This document shows, piece after piece, positions 6,875-15,753 of a stretch of DNA of 64,000 bases. The position numbers and the translations under genes were made by a program. The stretch is taken from positions 2,683,501 to 2,747,500 of the forward strand of contig NZ_CP060092.1 in assembly GCF_014217335.1 (NCBI RefSeq), read 5' to 3'. The notes under the pieces were generated by a model, which saw only the letters and a program-made list of their open reading frames with translations, did no database searches and was not told the origin of the DNA. The first letter of the stretch is position 1. Each line of letters opens with the position of its first letter. Source of the stretch: Teredinibacter purpureus (GTDB lineage Bacteria > Pseudomonadota > Gammaproteobacteria > Pseudomonadales > Cellvibrionaceae).

Positions 6875-7548
6875 TCACATATAAGGTTCAGTTCAAGAAT
6901 AGGCTCATCGTACTAGGTTGCGCGAAATCAATATCTAAGCGCACTACTCTGGCGTCTTTAGGCTGCGTGTTGTGTTTGAGTAAAACCTGCCGGTAGTTAA
7001 AAGCGTTTGTTAGCCTCTTAAAAAAGCGCTAATTCGCTCGCGCGTGACGTCTTTTCGTCCAGTTGGTGGTTAAAAAAACGGCTTTCAGTTTGACAGGCAA
7101 ATTTTTGGAAATCAGATTTACTTGTCGTTATCGCTTAATACCAGCTTTTTTATACCTATATTCTGGTTGGTTTGTAGGGTGCTGTGGGGTGAAGCGCTCT
7201 AGTGCTACGTTGCAATGCATGAATGGGTTGCCCTCGTGTTGCTTTGCGGAGGCAAATAGGTAGCCATAGGCGCCTGAGCAGGGCATCAAAACTGTTGCTG
7301 GCGAGAATCTCGCTGTGAAAATATACGAGGGCTATTTTTTCAGTGAATGGCGTTGAGATTATACATACAAGGTTTAATGTGTATGGAACGAGCAAAGCAG
7401 CAAACCTTCATTTTAGCGAAGGCTATACAATGGCATATGTGGGACGGGCAGCTTGCGGCGTTTAGAGTGTATGTGGTTGCCCGTCTTCGTGTGATACATG
7501 AGTGGTTTGGCTCGTAGGGTGTCGTTGTATTGTGGCGTAATAAGTGTA
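6875..7548. other. gap without a convincing gene
   Basis: About 670 bp of mixed composition. Short open frames exist on both strands, including a 44-codon one at 7383-7517 on the plus strand, but none has a good ribosome site or a recognisable product. A GACGGGCA/TGCCCGTC inverted pair occurs within 7450-7485. It may be degraded cassette DNA; I see no clear attC site in it. Confidence 0.4.
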
Positions 7549-7797
7549 TTAGTTACCGCAAGAAGGGTGGGACGATCCATTATTATCTGTACCGCTAAAG
7601 CTGTTCGATGTTGCAAGGGTAAGGGCGTCGTCTTCTAGGTCTAGCAATGATTCTTTAACGTGTTGAGTATCGAAGACTAGAAAACCGTAGTCGAGCTCGG
7701 TCAAGGCTTCCTGTACTTTATTTTCAATCTTTAATAAGTTTTCTTCTAGTGGGGCGATCGAGCTTCCACAGTCCACCTTTATGATTATGGTCGGCAT
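7549..7797 (-). CDS. small acidic hypothetical protein
   Basis: An 82-residue protein starting at ATG 7797, with a plausible GGAGTG ribosome site eight bases upstream on the minus strand. It begins PTIIIKVDCGSS, has an amphipathic helix region (EENLLKIENKVQEALTEL) and a Ser/Asn-rich tail. There is no signal peptide or TM segment. It is divergent from the KAS III-like gene at 8000, so the shared 200-bp spacer with paired palindromes could control both. I do not recognise the family. Confidence 0.5.
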   Translation of the reverse strand: MPTIIIKVDCGSSIAPLEENLLKIENKVQEALTELDYGFLVFDTQHVKESLLDLEDDALTLATSNSFSGTDNNGSSHPSCGN

Positions 7798-7908
7798 TTT
7801 TTACACTCCGCAATAAGTCTATATGTTTTAAATATTTAGTTGATGCGTTATCTATTTCTGCCGCTTTAGAGTAGTTGTGGCGTTTTATTCTTGTCAATTG
7901 TTTAATTC

Positions 7909-7944
7909 TGAACAGGATGTTTCAAGTTTGAACATTATGTTTTC
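7909..7944 (+). promoter_or_regulatory. paired imperfect palindromes, candidate operator
   Basis: TGAACA-GGA-TGTTTC (7909-7923) and TGAACA-TTA-TGTTTTC (7929-7944) are two copies of the same TGAACA-N3-TGTT dyad, spaced exactly 20 bp start to start, about two helical turns. They lie 55-90 bp upstream of the KAS III-like gene. Fis-type helix-turn-helix proteins bind dyads of this kind, and the second gene of the downstream pair carries such a domain, so autoregulation is a reasonable inference. Confidence 0.5.
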
Positions 7945-7999
7945 GTTTTGATATACCCTCTAAATTCCATTAAAAACAACTAAAATGAGGAAAAAAAAC

Positions 8000-9004
8000 A
8001 TGGAAATTAAAGGTAGTTCAATGATAGCGGGTGTTGGCGCTTTTTTACCAAAGCAGCGCGTTAAATCGGATGATCTAATGCTTGAAAGTAGGTGTTTCAG
8101 ATTTGGAACACCTGTAGATTACATTTCTAAGTCAATTGGAATAATTGAGCGCCGTATTTCCGACGAGCATGTATTGCCGTCCGACATGGCAATAGAGGCT
8201 TCGCACGTGGCATTGATAGATGCGTCAATAGCGGCCTCTGAGCTTGATCTGATAATCTATTGTGGTATCGATCGAGATTGGCAGGAGCCTGCAACATCGC
8301 ACCGCATTCAAGTTGAATTGGGTGCGCTAAATGCGAGTTGTTTCGATGTGTCTAACGCTTGCCACGGTTTTATGGATGGAATCTCGATTGCCAATTCTTT
8401 TATCGAAAGCGGGTCTGCGAGAAAGGTGTTGGTATGTACGGGGGAGAAACCTAGCAGGGTGTTATATATGGCGCTTAAGGAGTTGCGTCAAGTAAAGTCA
8501 AAATTGGCCTTTAAACGCATGCTTGGCGCGTTAACGGTTGGTGATGCAGGGGGCGCCATGGTAATTCAGGCGAAAGGTGAGAGCGATTCGGGAGGGCTTC
8601 AGTGGATGCAAAGTTATTCTGAAGGGAAGCATGCCGACCTTTGTTATTACCGCCATACAAAAGACGGTTATGACGGACAAATGCTTATGAGGGAGATTAC
8701 CTTGCAGATCGCAAAGCTCCATAAACGATTAATTGAAAAAACGTACGACAATCTTTGTTGGTTACCGAGCGATGTAGACCGATTGTACTGTCATCAGGTT
8801 GGTGAAAAACCACATGCGACCTTGGTTGGCATTGCAAACAAAACGTTAGACAGCGCGCCGATTACTTATCCGCAGTTTGGCAACTTGACCAGTGCTAGTA
8901 TTCCTGTGAATATGTACCTCAACCCCCCTGAAAAGGGAGATAAACTACTCATTATGGGAACGGGAAGTGGTCTTTCTGTTTGCCAAGCAGGAATGGTTTT
9001 CTAG
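8000..9004 (+). CDS. 3-oxoacyl-ACP synthase III (FabH)-like condensing enzyme
   Basis: A KAS III-type thiolase-fold enzyme that joins an acyl-CoA-derived starter to a second acyl unit. The full catalytic triad is visible: Cys121 in SNACHGFMDG, His265 in YCHQVGEKPH and Asn295 in FGNLTSAS, with the GTGSGLS glycine loop near the C-terminus. I start at ATG 8000 because a GAGGA site lies eight bases before it; the frame is open to an ATG at 7985 that contains that site. Length (334 aa) is normal. It is divergent from housekeeping FabH and stands outside any fatty-acid cluster. The next gene starts 4 bp after its stop, so they form one operon. Related stand-alone KAS III-like enzymes (PqsD, PpyS, DarB) make signals or secondary metabolites. 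Confidence 0.85.
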   Translation: MEIKGSSMIAGVGAFLPKQRVKSDDLMLESRCFRFGTPVDYISKSIGIIERRISDEHVLPSDMAIEASHVALIDASIAASELDLIIYCGIDRDWQEPATSHRIQVELGALNASCFDVSNACHGFMDGISIANSFIESGSARKVLVCTGEKPSRVLYMALKELRQVKSKLAFKRMLGALTVGDAGGAMVIQAKGESDSGGLQWMQSYSEGKHADLCYYRHTKDGYDGQMLMREITLQIAKLHKRLIEKTYDNLCWLPSDVDRLYCHQVGEKPHATLVGIANKTLDSAPITYPQFGNLTSASIPVNMYLNPPEKGDKLLIMGTGSGLSVCQAGMVF

Positions 9005-9008
9005 CTAG

Positions 9009-9914
9009 ATGGAGTTATATTTCTTACCCGCTATCTTCGCGATTTCCGCGAAGATAGCGTTATTTGCAATCGGTTGGCGAGCTGTTCGATTCATCGAAAA
9101 AAGTTTGCTACTCTTCCTCATAGGTTTATCTGTCGTCAATATCATTGAGTTGACGCTCCTTTATTTGGCTTCGCAAGGAGGAGAGGCGTTTTTATTTATA
9201 ATCCTCTACTACGATGCTGCAATAATATCTTGTTTTACGTTCACTTATTACGTGCTCAACCTTAATAAAACACTGTCACTCAAAATAAAACGTACCCTTA
9301 TTGGGTTTTGTTTGTTTGTGGTGTTATGTGTTTCTGTTCCTGGGCTTGCCTTGGATTCCGCTATTTCCATTGGGTATTCTTTTACGCGCGTACCAGGGCC
9401 CTTTTATTTTGTTGTGCAATTAGCCTTGTTATTGTGTGTTGGTGTTGCGTTCGTAGCACTATTTAAATCGCTCTGGATCGATGACGATTTGATACGCACA
9501 CGCGCCAAAGTTATGTTGCTTGCCTTAAGCCCGTTGATGTTATCTGTGATGGTAGTACTTGCTGTGATGCAATTAGGGTACGAAGTGAATGCCACGGTTG
9601 TCATTTCTATAGCAACCTCTTTTATGATGGCTGTTTTGGTCGTTGCTGAGTCGAAATACCGTTTGTTTCAGTTGCTATCGCTAATACCTGCAACGCATGA
9701 GCATAAACAGTGGACGCGTATTGCTGAAATACTCAATAACCCAGACCTTAGTTTAAAGGAAGCGCAACTTAAGTTTACAGAGTTATTTGTGGCTGATGCG
9801 GTAAAGCGGGCGAACGGGAGCCAGGTTAAAGCGGCTAATATATTGAATACTTCTCGCACCACTATTTACCGTTATTCCGTTGATGCCTTACCCGATTCAG
9901 ACAATAGTGATTGA
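9009..9914 (+). CDS. seven-TM protein with C-terminal Fis-type helix-turn-helix
   Basis: A 301-residue protein. Residues 1 to about 215 hold seven hydrophobic segments resembling the membrane sensor regions found at the N-terminus of some histidine kinases. A short cytosolic linker follows, then at about 262-290 a Fis/HTH_8-type DNA-binding motif (AVKRANGSQVKAANILNTSR, then TTIYRYSV). There is no kinase, receiver or AAA+ domain, so it looks like a membrane-bound one-component regulator. It starts 4 bp after the KAS III-like gene and is therefore co-translated with it. Inference: it senses a membrane-soluble product, perhaps that of its partner, and acts at the paired dyads upstream. I know of no named family with exactly this architecture. 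Confidence 0.75.
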   Translation: MELYFLPAIFAISAKIALFAIGWRAVRFIEKSLLLFLIGLSVVNIIELTLLYLASQGGEAFLFIILYYDAAIISCFTFTYYVLNLNKTLSLKIKRTLIGFCLFVVLCVSVPGLALDSAISIGYSFTRVPGPFYFVVQLALLLCVGVAFVALFKSLWIDDDLIRTRAKVMLLALSPLMLSVMVVLAVMQLGYEVNATVVISIATSFMMAVLVVAESKYRLFQLLSLIPATHEHKQWTRIAEILNNPDLSLKEAQLKFTELFVADAVKRANGSQVKAANILNTSRTTIYRYSVDALPDSDNSD

Positions 9915-9993
9915 GTGTGATCGTTTGCGATTGCGGCATCTTTTATGTTCTCTTCCCTATAGTTTTTATGAGCTAAACGTTTTCGCCGCCTCT

Positions 9994-11163
9994 TTAATAT
10001 GGCCGGTTAAGCGTTAAGTCAGAAAAAATTATCGCTTCTTGGTCGATAAATTCGCCTAAGTCGCGCATAGCAGGGAGCAGTTTTGTATCTGCAAATTCAC
10101 AGCCACTTAGGCCTGGGTCTTTTTGTCTTTCTTTGCCGCTGCTTTCGTGTGCATGGCCTTGTCTATTAAGCAAGCGTTCCAATAGCGGCTGATAGCCTGT
10201 TTTCCATGCGGTAACGTCAGGAAAGGTATTTTTCAGCGACTTTAAAATACCTATACCGGCAAAATCGAGATCGCCCCAAAATTGAACGTTGAATGTTGAA
10301 GGTGTTGTGGCATTACACCACCAGTGCTCAAAGGCGGTGGCAGAGGCTACATGGCTATTGGGTAAATAGCTGAATGCTACGTTTCCTTGTTCTCGAATGC
10401 GCGTAGCACTGCCGCGAAAGCCAGCGCTGTAGACAAAGGCTATGCGAGGGGGTTGGGCTTGAGCAAGAGCAAGAAAGGTGTCTTGATTTTCGATAAATAC
10501 AATACGCTCGAAGCGTTCTGGTAAGCACACATTTAATAGCACAGGACGTGGCTGCAGGTTATGGCTCGCTGCGGGAAAAAGACTACGCACTAGCGCTTCT
10601 CGGTGATCAAGAAATTTTGAGTCTCCCCAAAAACAACGCGCTGAAAGTGCACGTAAGCTAATCGATCTCTGCAGTTCTTTATTTAGCCGCGCGAAAGCGT
10701 GTAATGTCTGTTCTGCGCCCTTGTCGGGTAAGCGTATAATCTGCTCGTAAAGCGTTTGGCCGTGATCTTCAAAATTGGCGTGGAGTTTTCGTAACGTATC
10801 TTGCCAGACAAGAGCGTAGGGATCGAGTGCGGGGCGGTTTAGCCAATGTCGAACCAACTCCTCTTTATCGGGGTTAAAGACCAATTGAGCGTTGTCGTAG
10901 GGTTCTTGGTAGGGTTTGTTACGAGCATAACGAATGGAGAGTATGTGGTATTCGTTATTCAGAGATTTGATTAGCGTCCAGAGGTATTGAGGTTCCTCTG
11001 TGTCAAAATTGAACAGCTCGGGCAAGGTTTTACTCGAAACGCGTAAGCTTAAGCGTTGGCCTTTTTCCAGTTTATGAATAAATGTATCGAGAAGGCTTGC
11101 GATCATTGGCTCTTCATCGGCCCACCGCGGCCGAGAGCGGAGCATTGGTTCGTCCATATTCAT
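9994..11163 (-). CDS. jetD: Wadjet subunit JetD, Toprim-type nuclease
   Basis: The nuclease of the Wadjet anti-plasmid system, which cleaves small circular DNA after loop extrusion by the JetABC complex. The 389-residue length fits JetD. The N-terminal DNA-binding arm region is followed by the C-terminal Toprim fold, visible as VFIENQDTFLAL (conserved Glu) and FWGDLDFAGIGIL (the D-x-D metal-binding motif). It is the last gene of the jetABCD operon, starting 88 bp after jetC ends. All four genes appear intact, so the system should be active. Confidence 0.92.
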   Translation of the reverse strand: MNMDEPMLRSRPRWADEEPMIASLLDTFIHKLEKGQRLSLRVSSKTLPELFNFDTEEPQYLWTLIKSLNNEYHILSIRYARNKPYQEPYDNAQLVFNPDKEELVRHWLNRPALDPYALVWQDTLRKLHANFEDHGQTLYEQIIRLPDKGAEQTLHAFARLNKELQRSISLRALSARCFWGDSKFLDHREALVRSLFPAASHNLQPRPVLLNVCLPERFERIVFIENQDTFLALAQAQPPRIAFVYSAGFRGSATRIREQGNVAFSYLPNSHVASATAFEHWWCNATTPSTFNVQFWGDLDFAGIGILKSLKNTFPDVTAWKTGYQPLLERLLNRQGHAHESSGKERQKDPGLSGCEFADTKLLPAMRDLGEFIDQEAIIFSDLTLNRPY

Positions 11164-11251
11164 GGCAGGGTACTCGCGAGTTGTATGATGTTAGCAAATG
11201 AACAATTCGCTTACACGGGAATCTAAATTCTCGGCCACGAAGCGGTTAAAT

Positions 11252-14200
11252 TTAAATTCCATCCATAAAATCTAGCATACCTTGGTGTCGCACTGTTTTG
11301 CGATGGTTTGCCCACAATTCTTTAATTTTTTCTTGGTTACAGGCTTTTCTATCGACCAGTACGCGCGTGTTCAGCTCGCCTACCTTGTGCGCGGTTGGGC
11401 ATTTACTGAAAACAAATTGATTGCTGATTAAATCCATAAACGGGCCAGATTTGCTCGTAGGCATGATGAAGACTAGTTGTAGCCCCAGCGTTTCGGTCAG
11501 ATAATGGATAACTTCACGAGAGCGTGTTTCATCCATTTTAGAGAAGGCTTCGTCTACCAGTACCATGCGCAGATGAGCATTGCCTTCGCTAAAGCGAAAT
11601 GCCGAGGTGACGGCGGCGGACCGGATGATATAGGCGGGCGTTTCCAGCTGCCCACCCGAACCCGTACCATACTGGCTGAGAGCGATAGGCGCTTTATTTA
11701 AAGGTTCTTTGTAGATCTCGTAATTACGGTAGTTGCGATAATCGCTGATGCGGTTTAATTCTCGGAGTGCTACTTGTTCATCAGTGTCTAGCAACATTAC
11801 TAGCATTTTGTCGCGAATAATACAGGCTTTGGGTGAGAGCTCGGCATCAAATAAATTGGAGCCGTCGCCGAGGTTGGGTATGTTGATGACTTCTTGAAAA
11901 AACCGCCAGTAATCTCTAAATTCCGGCACCCACTCGTACCCAAAATAAAAGCGTTCTTGATCGGCACCAAAGCGATGCCCTTCAAGTTCACTGTTTAAGT
12001 GCTTGAGTGTTCGTTCACCTTCGCCAATGGCTTGGTAAATGGAGTGGCAAAGATTGGTCACAAATGCGGTGTTAAAATTATCTTTTAGGCCTGTGAGCTG
12101 CTCGTAACGATCGACAAGGACATTGTTTTTGAGGCGGTTATGTATAAGATCGACTTCGGTTCGTAATTTTACTAGCCGTTGAAAGAACTCATTATCATGG
12201 CGCTCACCAAAGCCTGTGTCATAAACAATTGCGTCGTGCGGGTTACATTGTTGGTTGTGTCGTAATATGGTTTGGTAGAGTTCGCGCTCTATTTTTTCTA
12301 AGCTGCCGAATAATGTTTTTGCTTCCTCTTCAAAATTAAAATCTGTACCGGCCTGTTGTGCCCGCTGCTCCGCTAGCGAGAGGGCTTGATCATAATCGAA
12401 TTCAGGGTTCCAGTCTGAGATGCGTTCGATTGCGACTTCAGCATCTTCTTGTGCTTCCTGGAAAATCTCTACGGCATCGGCTAGTTCAGTGACTTTTTTA
12501 GCATTTTGGCGTTCGCGTTCTTGTAAGCGCCCAGTATCTTTGACGAGATCACGGCTTTGAGTTTCTAGCGCAAGGTAAGAGGTTTTTAGATCGTGCAATT
12601 GACATTCAAGATGTTCGAAATCGCTTAGGTCAAGTCTTTCGAGGGCTGATTCCGTACTTTGAATATCACGGTGCAAGTTTAGAATGGTCTGAATAACGTC
12701 TGCACACTGCACGGTTTTTATGGCTTCTACCGATTCAAAAATACGCGCAATACTTTGGTAATCTTGCTCGGCGCTATTGGCGTCAACGGCAAGTTTTTCA
12801 CATTCGTTTTCTTTGGCTTTAAGGGCTCTTTCACGTGCGCCCTGGCCAAAGACTAGTTCGCTGTCGTCTAAATCGCAGCGCCACATAGAGTAGTTTCCAG
12901 AGGCTAAGCCTTCGGGCGTAATACCACGTGAGGTACTGCGGAGCATTTTTGCATCGTTAACACGCACCACAGAGCCATAGGAAGCCTTTAAATAATGCTC
13001 TGCTGTTTTGTGGCTAAACGACATCACATCGGTAACAGATTGTTGCGGCAAGGATAATCGTTCGGCGTCTCGTTGTGCTTTGTAGCCTTGTATAACCCGT
13101 GCTCGGTTGCGTCGGGAATCGGAGAGGTTGCGGACAATTCGAATGGCCTCCGCTTCGTAATCTTGTTCGACTATTAGTGAAAAACGCGCGCCGCCAATGT
13201 AGCCTTCAATGGCCATTTGCCATTGTGGATCTAGTACTTCGATATAATCACATAGTACTCGTGGGTCGGCTTGTGGGCAGTGTTTTTGTATCGCGGCAAT
13301 GGCTGTTTCGACATACGGCGGGTAACTGACTTTACGACTATTGAGTAATTGAACTTCTTTTTGTTTCTGTCGCAGCCGTGTTTGTAGTTCGTCTCGTTTT
13401 CTATTTTGATTCGATAGTTGCAGGGAAATTTGGTCACGTATACCGCTATTGCCGTTTTCAGAGGGCCGATGTAAAAACTCAACCCATCGCCGATGGTCAA
13501 CTTCGGCGAGGTTGACCTGGTGTAGAAAACTCTCGAGCGGAGCGGTATCTATCCAGTCATTGCCGAGTAGTCGTGTTAAATCAAAGTCGCTTAACTCCGC
13601 GGTTGCCGTTACCGATTTTGCAAGGTTACGAAACGCTTTGCTTTCTAGCGCTGGGATAGCAATGGCGAGTGAGTATTGATTCAAGCCTGCGGTTAATTGT
13701 TGGCTAGCATGAATGTTGGTTTCTAATTGTTGATGCTGTTCTAGTAGCGGGCGAGCTTGGGTTGTTAGCTCGCGATTAGCGGTATCTTTGGCTTGCTCTA
13801 GTGCGTCTTTATCTTTAAGCGCGCTAATGCCTTGGCGTTGTGCCTCTAGGGCGATAATGTCTTCGTGCGTTTGGCGGCGACGCTGCTCGCATTGTTGTAT
13901 TTTATTTTCACTTTCCAGTAAGCTTTCGTGCGTTTCTTTTTGTGTGGTTTTTGCGTTGATATAGGCTGCGCTTGTGGTGCTTAGCCGACGCGAAGCTTCG
14001 GTGTAGTCGGCGAGTCTTCGTTCCATCCATGTGTCGACATAACGGTTGGCGTTGTGGGTGGCCGAGGTCAATGTTTCGATTGAATCGCGAATGGCTTTGG
14101 TATCACTTTCCATTTGATGAATGGTTTTCATGAGTTCAGAAACATTGCGAATGGCATCGCCCAAGTCTTTGGGCTCCATTATTTCGCGGGCTACAAATTC

Positions 14201-14890
14201 ATTGATGCTTTTGACGGGTTTGTAAGCCATAAAGTTTGAAAAGGTGCGCGCCGCATGTTTGGCTTCTCTGTCCGAAACGGCTTCACGTCGGCCGCGTAGC
14301 GCGCCATATAACCGACGTAAATACGCTCCTTTTTTATCGTACACTTCAATTGTTTTTGAGCCGAATTCCTTTTTCAGTAGCGTAGTAATATCCGTGATCG
14401 GAATAATGTGTTTACCGTCTGGGAATTCTCGAACAAAATGAGAGAGTGCTAATTGCTCACCCGGTACCACTAAAAACGTTAAGTCATCTAGGCGCGCCTG
14501 TTTTTGCGTGCCCGCATTGTCAACGTGCGCGCGCATACACATTACCGCCGTAAATACTTCGCCGCTTTCGCCTTGGGTGGGATGAAAAATTCCGGCTACA
14601 TATCCGTCCGTGGGGTGTGGGCGTGCGTAGCTTCCATCGTCACAGCCTAGAACGTAGGATGCGAGCGTGCGAACTTGTTTTCCTCCACGGCCTCTTTGGG
14701 TCGTTTCGTCTTGGCCGGGATTGTAATTGAAGAGGTTTTCGTGCGCGGCAGTCATTAGTGTTTGAATGGCGTCGGCCGCTGTTGTTTTTCCAGAACCGTT
14801 GCCGCCGGAAAATAAGTTAATGGGGCCAAAATCGAACTCAAGGTGGGGGATGTTTCCCCAGTTTACGAACACGCCACGTTTTAAAAACAT
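11252..14890 (-). CDS. jetC: Wadjet subunit JetC, SMC/MukB-like ATPase
   Basis: The motor of the Wadjet complex: a 1212-residue SMC-type ATPase that extrudes DNA loops. The Walker A motif GGNGSGKTT is at residues 29-37. Long coiled coils fill the middle on both sides of a hinge region around residues 530-640. The C-terminal head carries the signature-like QYGTGSGGQ and the Walker B segment VLVDEAFSKMDE. It begins one base into the jetB stop (TAATG), so translation is coupled. Length matches type I JetC proteins. Confidence 0.95.
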   Translation of the reverse strand: MFLKRGVFVNWGNIPHLEFDFGPINLFSGGNGSGKTTAADAIQTLMTAAHENLFNYNPGQDETTQRGRGGKQVRTLASYVLGCDDGSYARPHPTDGYVAGIFHPTQGESGEVFTAVMCMRAHVDNAGTQKQARLDDLTFLVVPGEQLALSHFVREFPDGKHIIPITDITTLLKKEFGSKTIEVYDKKGAYLRRLYGALRGRREAVSDREAKHAARTFSNFMAYKPVKSINEFVAREIMEPKDLGDAIRNVSELMKTIHQMESDTKAIRDSIETLTSATHNANRYVDTWMERRLADYTEASRRLSTTSAAYINAKTTQKETHESLLESENKIQQCEQRRRQTHEDIIALEAQRQGISALKDKDALEQAKDTANRELTTQARPLLEQHQQLETNIHASQQLTAGLNQYSLAIAIPALESKAFRNLAKSVTATAELSDFDLTRLLGNDWIDTAPLESFLHQVNLAEVDHRRWVEFLHRPSENGNSGIRDQISLQLSNQNRKRDELQTRLRQKQKEVQLLNSRKVSYPPYVETAIAAIQKHCPQADPRVLCDYIEVLDPQWQMAIEGYIGGARFSLIVEQDYEAEAIRIVRNLSDSRRNRARVIQGYKAQRDAERLSLPQQSVTDVMSFSHKTAEHYLKASYGSVVRVNDAKMLRSTSRGITPEGLASGNYSMWRCDLDDSELVFGQGARERALKAKENECEKLAVDANSAEQDYQSIARIFESVEAIKTVQCADVIQTILNLHRDIQSTESALERLDLSDFEHLECQLHDLKTSYLALETQSRDLVKDTGRLQERERQNAKKVTELADAVEIFQEAQEDAEVAIERISDWNPEFDYDQALSLAEQRAQQAGTDFNFEEEAKTLFGSLEKIERELYQTILRHNQQCNPHDAIVYDTGFGERHDNEFFQRLVKLRTEVDLIHNRLKNNVLVDRYEQLTGLKDNFNTAFVTNLCHSIYQAIGEGERTLKHLNSELEGHRFGADQERFYFGYEWVPEFRDYWRFFQEVINIPNLGDGSNLFDAELSPKACIIRDKMLVMLLDTDEQVALRELNRISDYRNYRNYEIYKEPLNKAPIALSQYGTGSGGQLETPAYIIRSAAVTSAFRFSEGNAHLRMVLVDEAFSKMDETRSREVIHYLTETLGLQLVFIMPTSKSGPFMDLISNQFVFSKCPTAHKVGELNTRVLVDRKACNQEKIKELWANHRKTVRHQGMLDFMDGI

Positions 14891-15621
14891 TATGTGTTCT
14901 CCTTTTTGGTTGTTGTATCACTAAAGAGCGTATTGCCTGCAATAGTCTCAGGCTCTTCGTCTGTTTGTTCTTCTGCGGTGTTGGTGTCGAATGTTGTTTC
15001 GTCCATTAAGCTGCTAAGAATTTCTTCTGTAACGAAACTGGTAATGGTGGGCTGAATGCTTAACCAGCTTTCATCACTATCAAGTTCATCTTCAATATTA
15101 AATTGAATTAATCTTAGCTGGCGCAAGCGAATGAAGAGTTTTTTTCGTTCCACAAGGCTTTCGGGAAGGCTACGTTTCAATAGGTTGTTGATGGCAATAG
15201 CGAGACCTTCGAGTGACAACAATACTTGCCCTTTTTCATTAATCTGACCTTCGCGCAGTGCTTTTTCATATTCGGCGCGTAGCACCAATATTACGGCGAC
15301 TTCTTGTTGGCTAGGACGTGAGCGAAAGCCGCTGTTGAAAGGGGAGTTTTCGTCATCGGGCATGCCGGGTATTTCGGCTCCTGGTGGGTACGCACGCACA
15401 AAACAAAATTGTCGGTCGTGCTGTAAACGAATACCGATAATCTGTAGATAATCCTCCACCAAATTTTTGCACTGTAGATAGCGGTCGTAGAGTGCACATT
15501 CTACTTGGCTTTCATTGCGGCAGATTACGCCATAATCCAACAGGCGTATGAGAATTTCGGAAAATTCTTCTTGTCGAATTCCAGACGTTTTAAGTTGTTC
15601 GGTGATGAAGGTGTTGATCAT
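14890..15621 (-). CDS. jetB: Wadjet subunit JetB, MukE-like kleisin-associated protein
   Basis: The MukE/MksE-like winged-helix protein that binds the kleisin in the Wadjet complex. I start at ATG 15621 (243 residues, [10 protein letters not shown]), because upstream codons are basic and unlike the family although the frame is open to 15711. The body has the expected DUF4194-type look ([36 protein letters not shown]). The tail after residue 210 is acidic and low-complexity (EEQTDEEPE). It is coupled to jetC by a 1-bp overlap and follows jetA after 132 bp. Confidence 0.9.
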   Translation of the reverse strand: MINTFITEQLKTSGIRQEEFSEILIRLLDYGVICRNESQVECALYDRYLQCKNLVEDYLQIIGIRLQHDRQFCFVRAYPPGAEIPGMPDDENSPFNSGFRSRPSQQEVAVILVLRAEYEKALREGQINEKGQVLLSLEGLAIAINNLLKRSLPESLVERKKLFIRLRQLRLIQFNIEDELDSDESWLSIQPTITSFVTEEILSSLMDETTFDTNTAEEQTDEEPETIAGNTLFSDTTTKKENT

Positions 15622-15753
15622 TATGTTGCTTCGCAATTCCCGTGGGCGGGAGGTGGTTGTTTTTAGTTGAGCACGCTCGTGCTTATTACATGTTCGCCAG
15701 TTTTTGGGCAAGGATGGCGTAAGTATTGTGGTGCAAACAAAGCATTATCTATG

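Noticed and set aside
7156..7395. 79-codon minus-strand frame in the gap after the cassette region
   Set aside because: No ribosome site, low protein-like character; more likely decayed cassette DNA.
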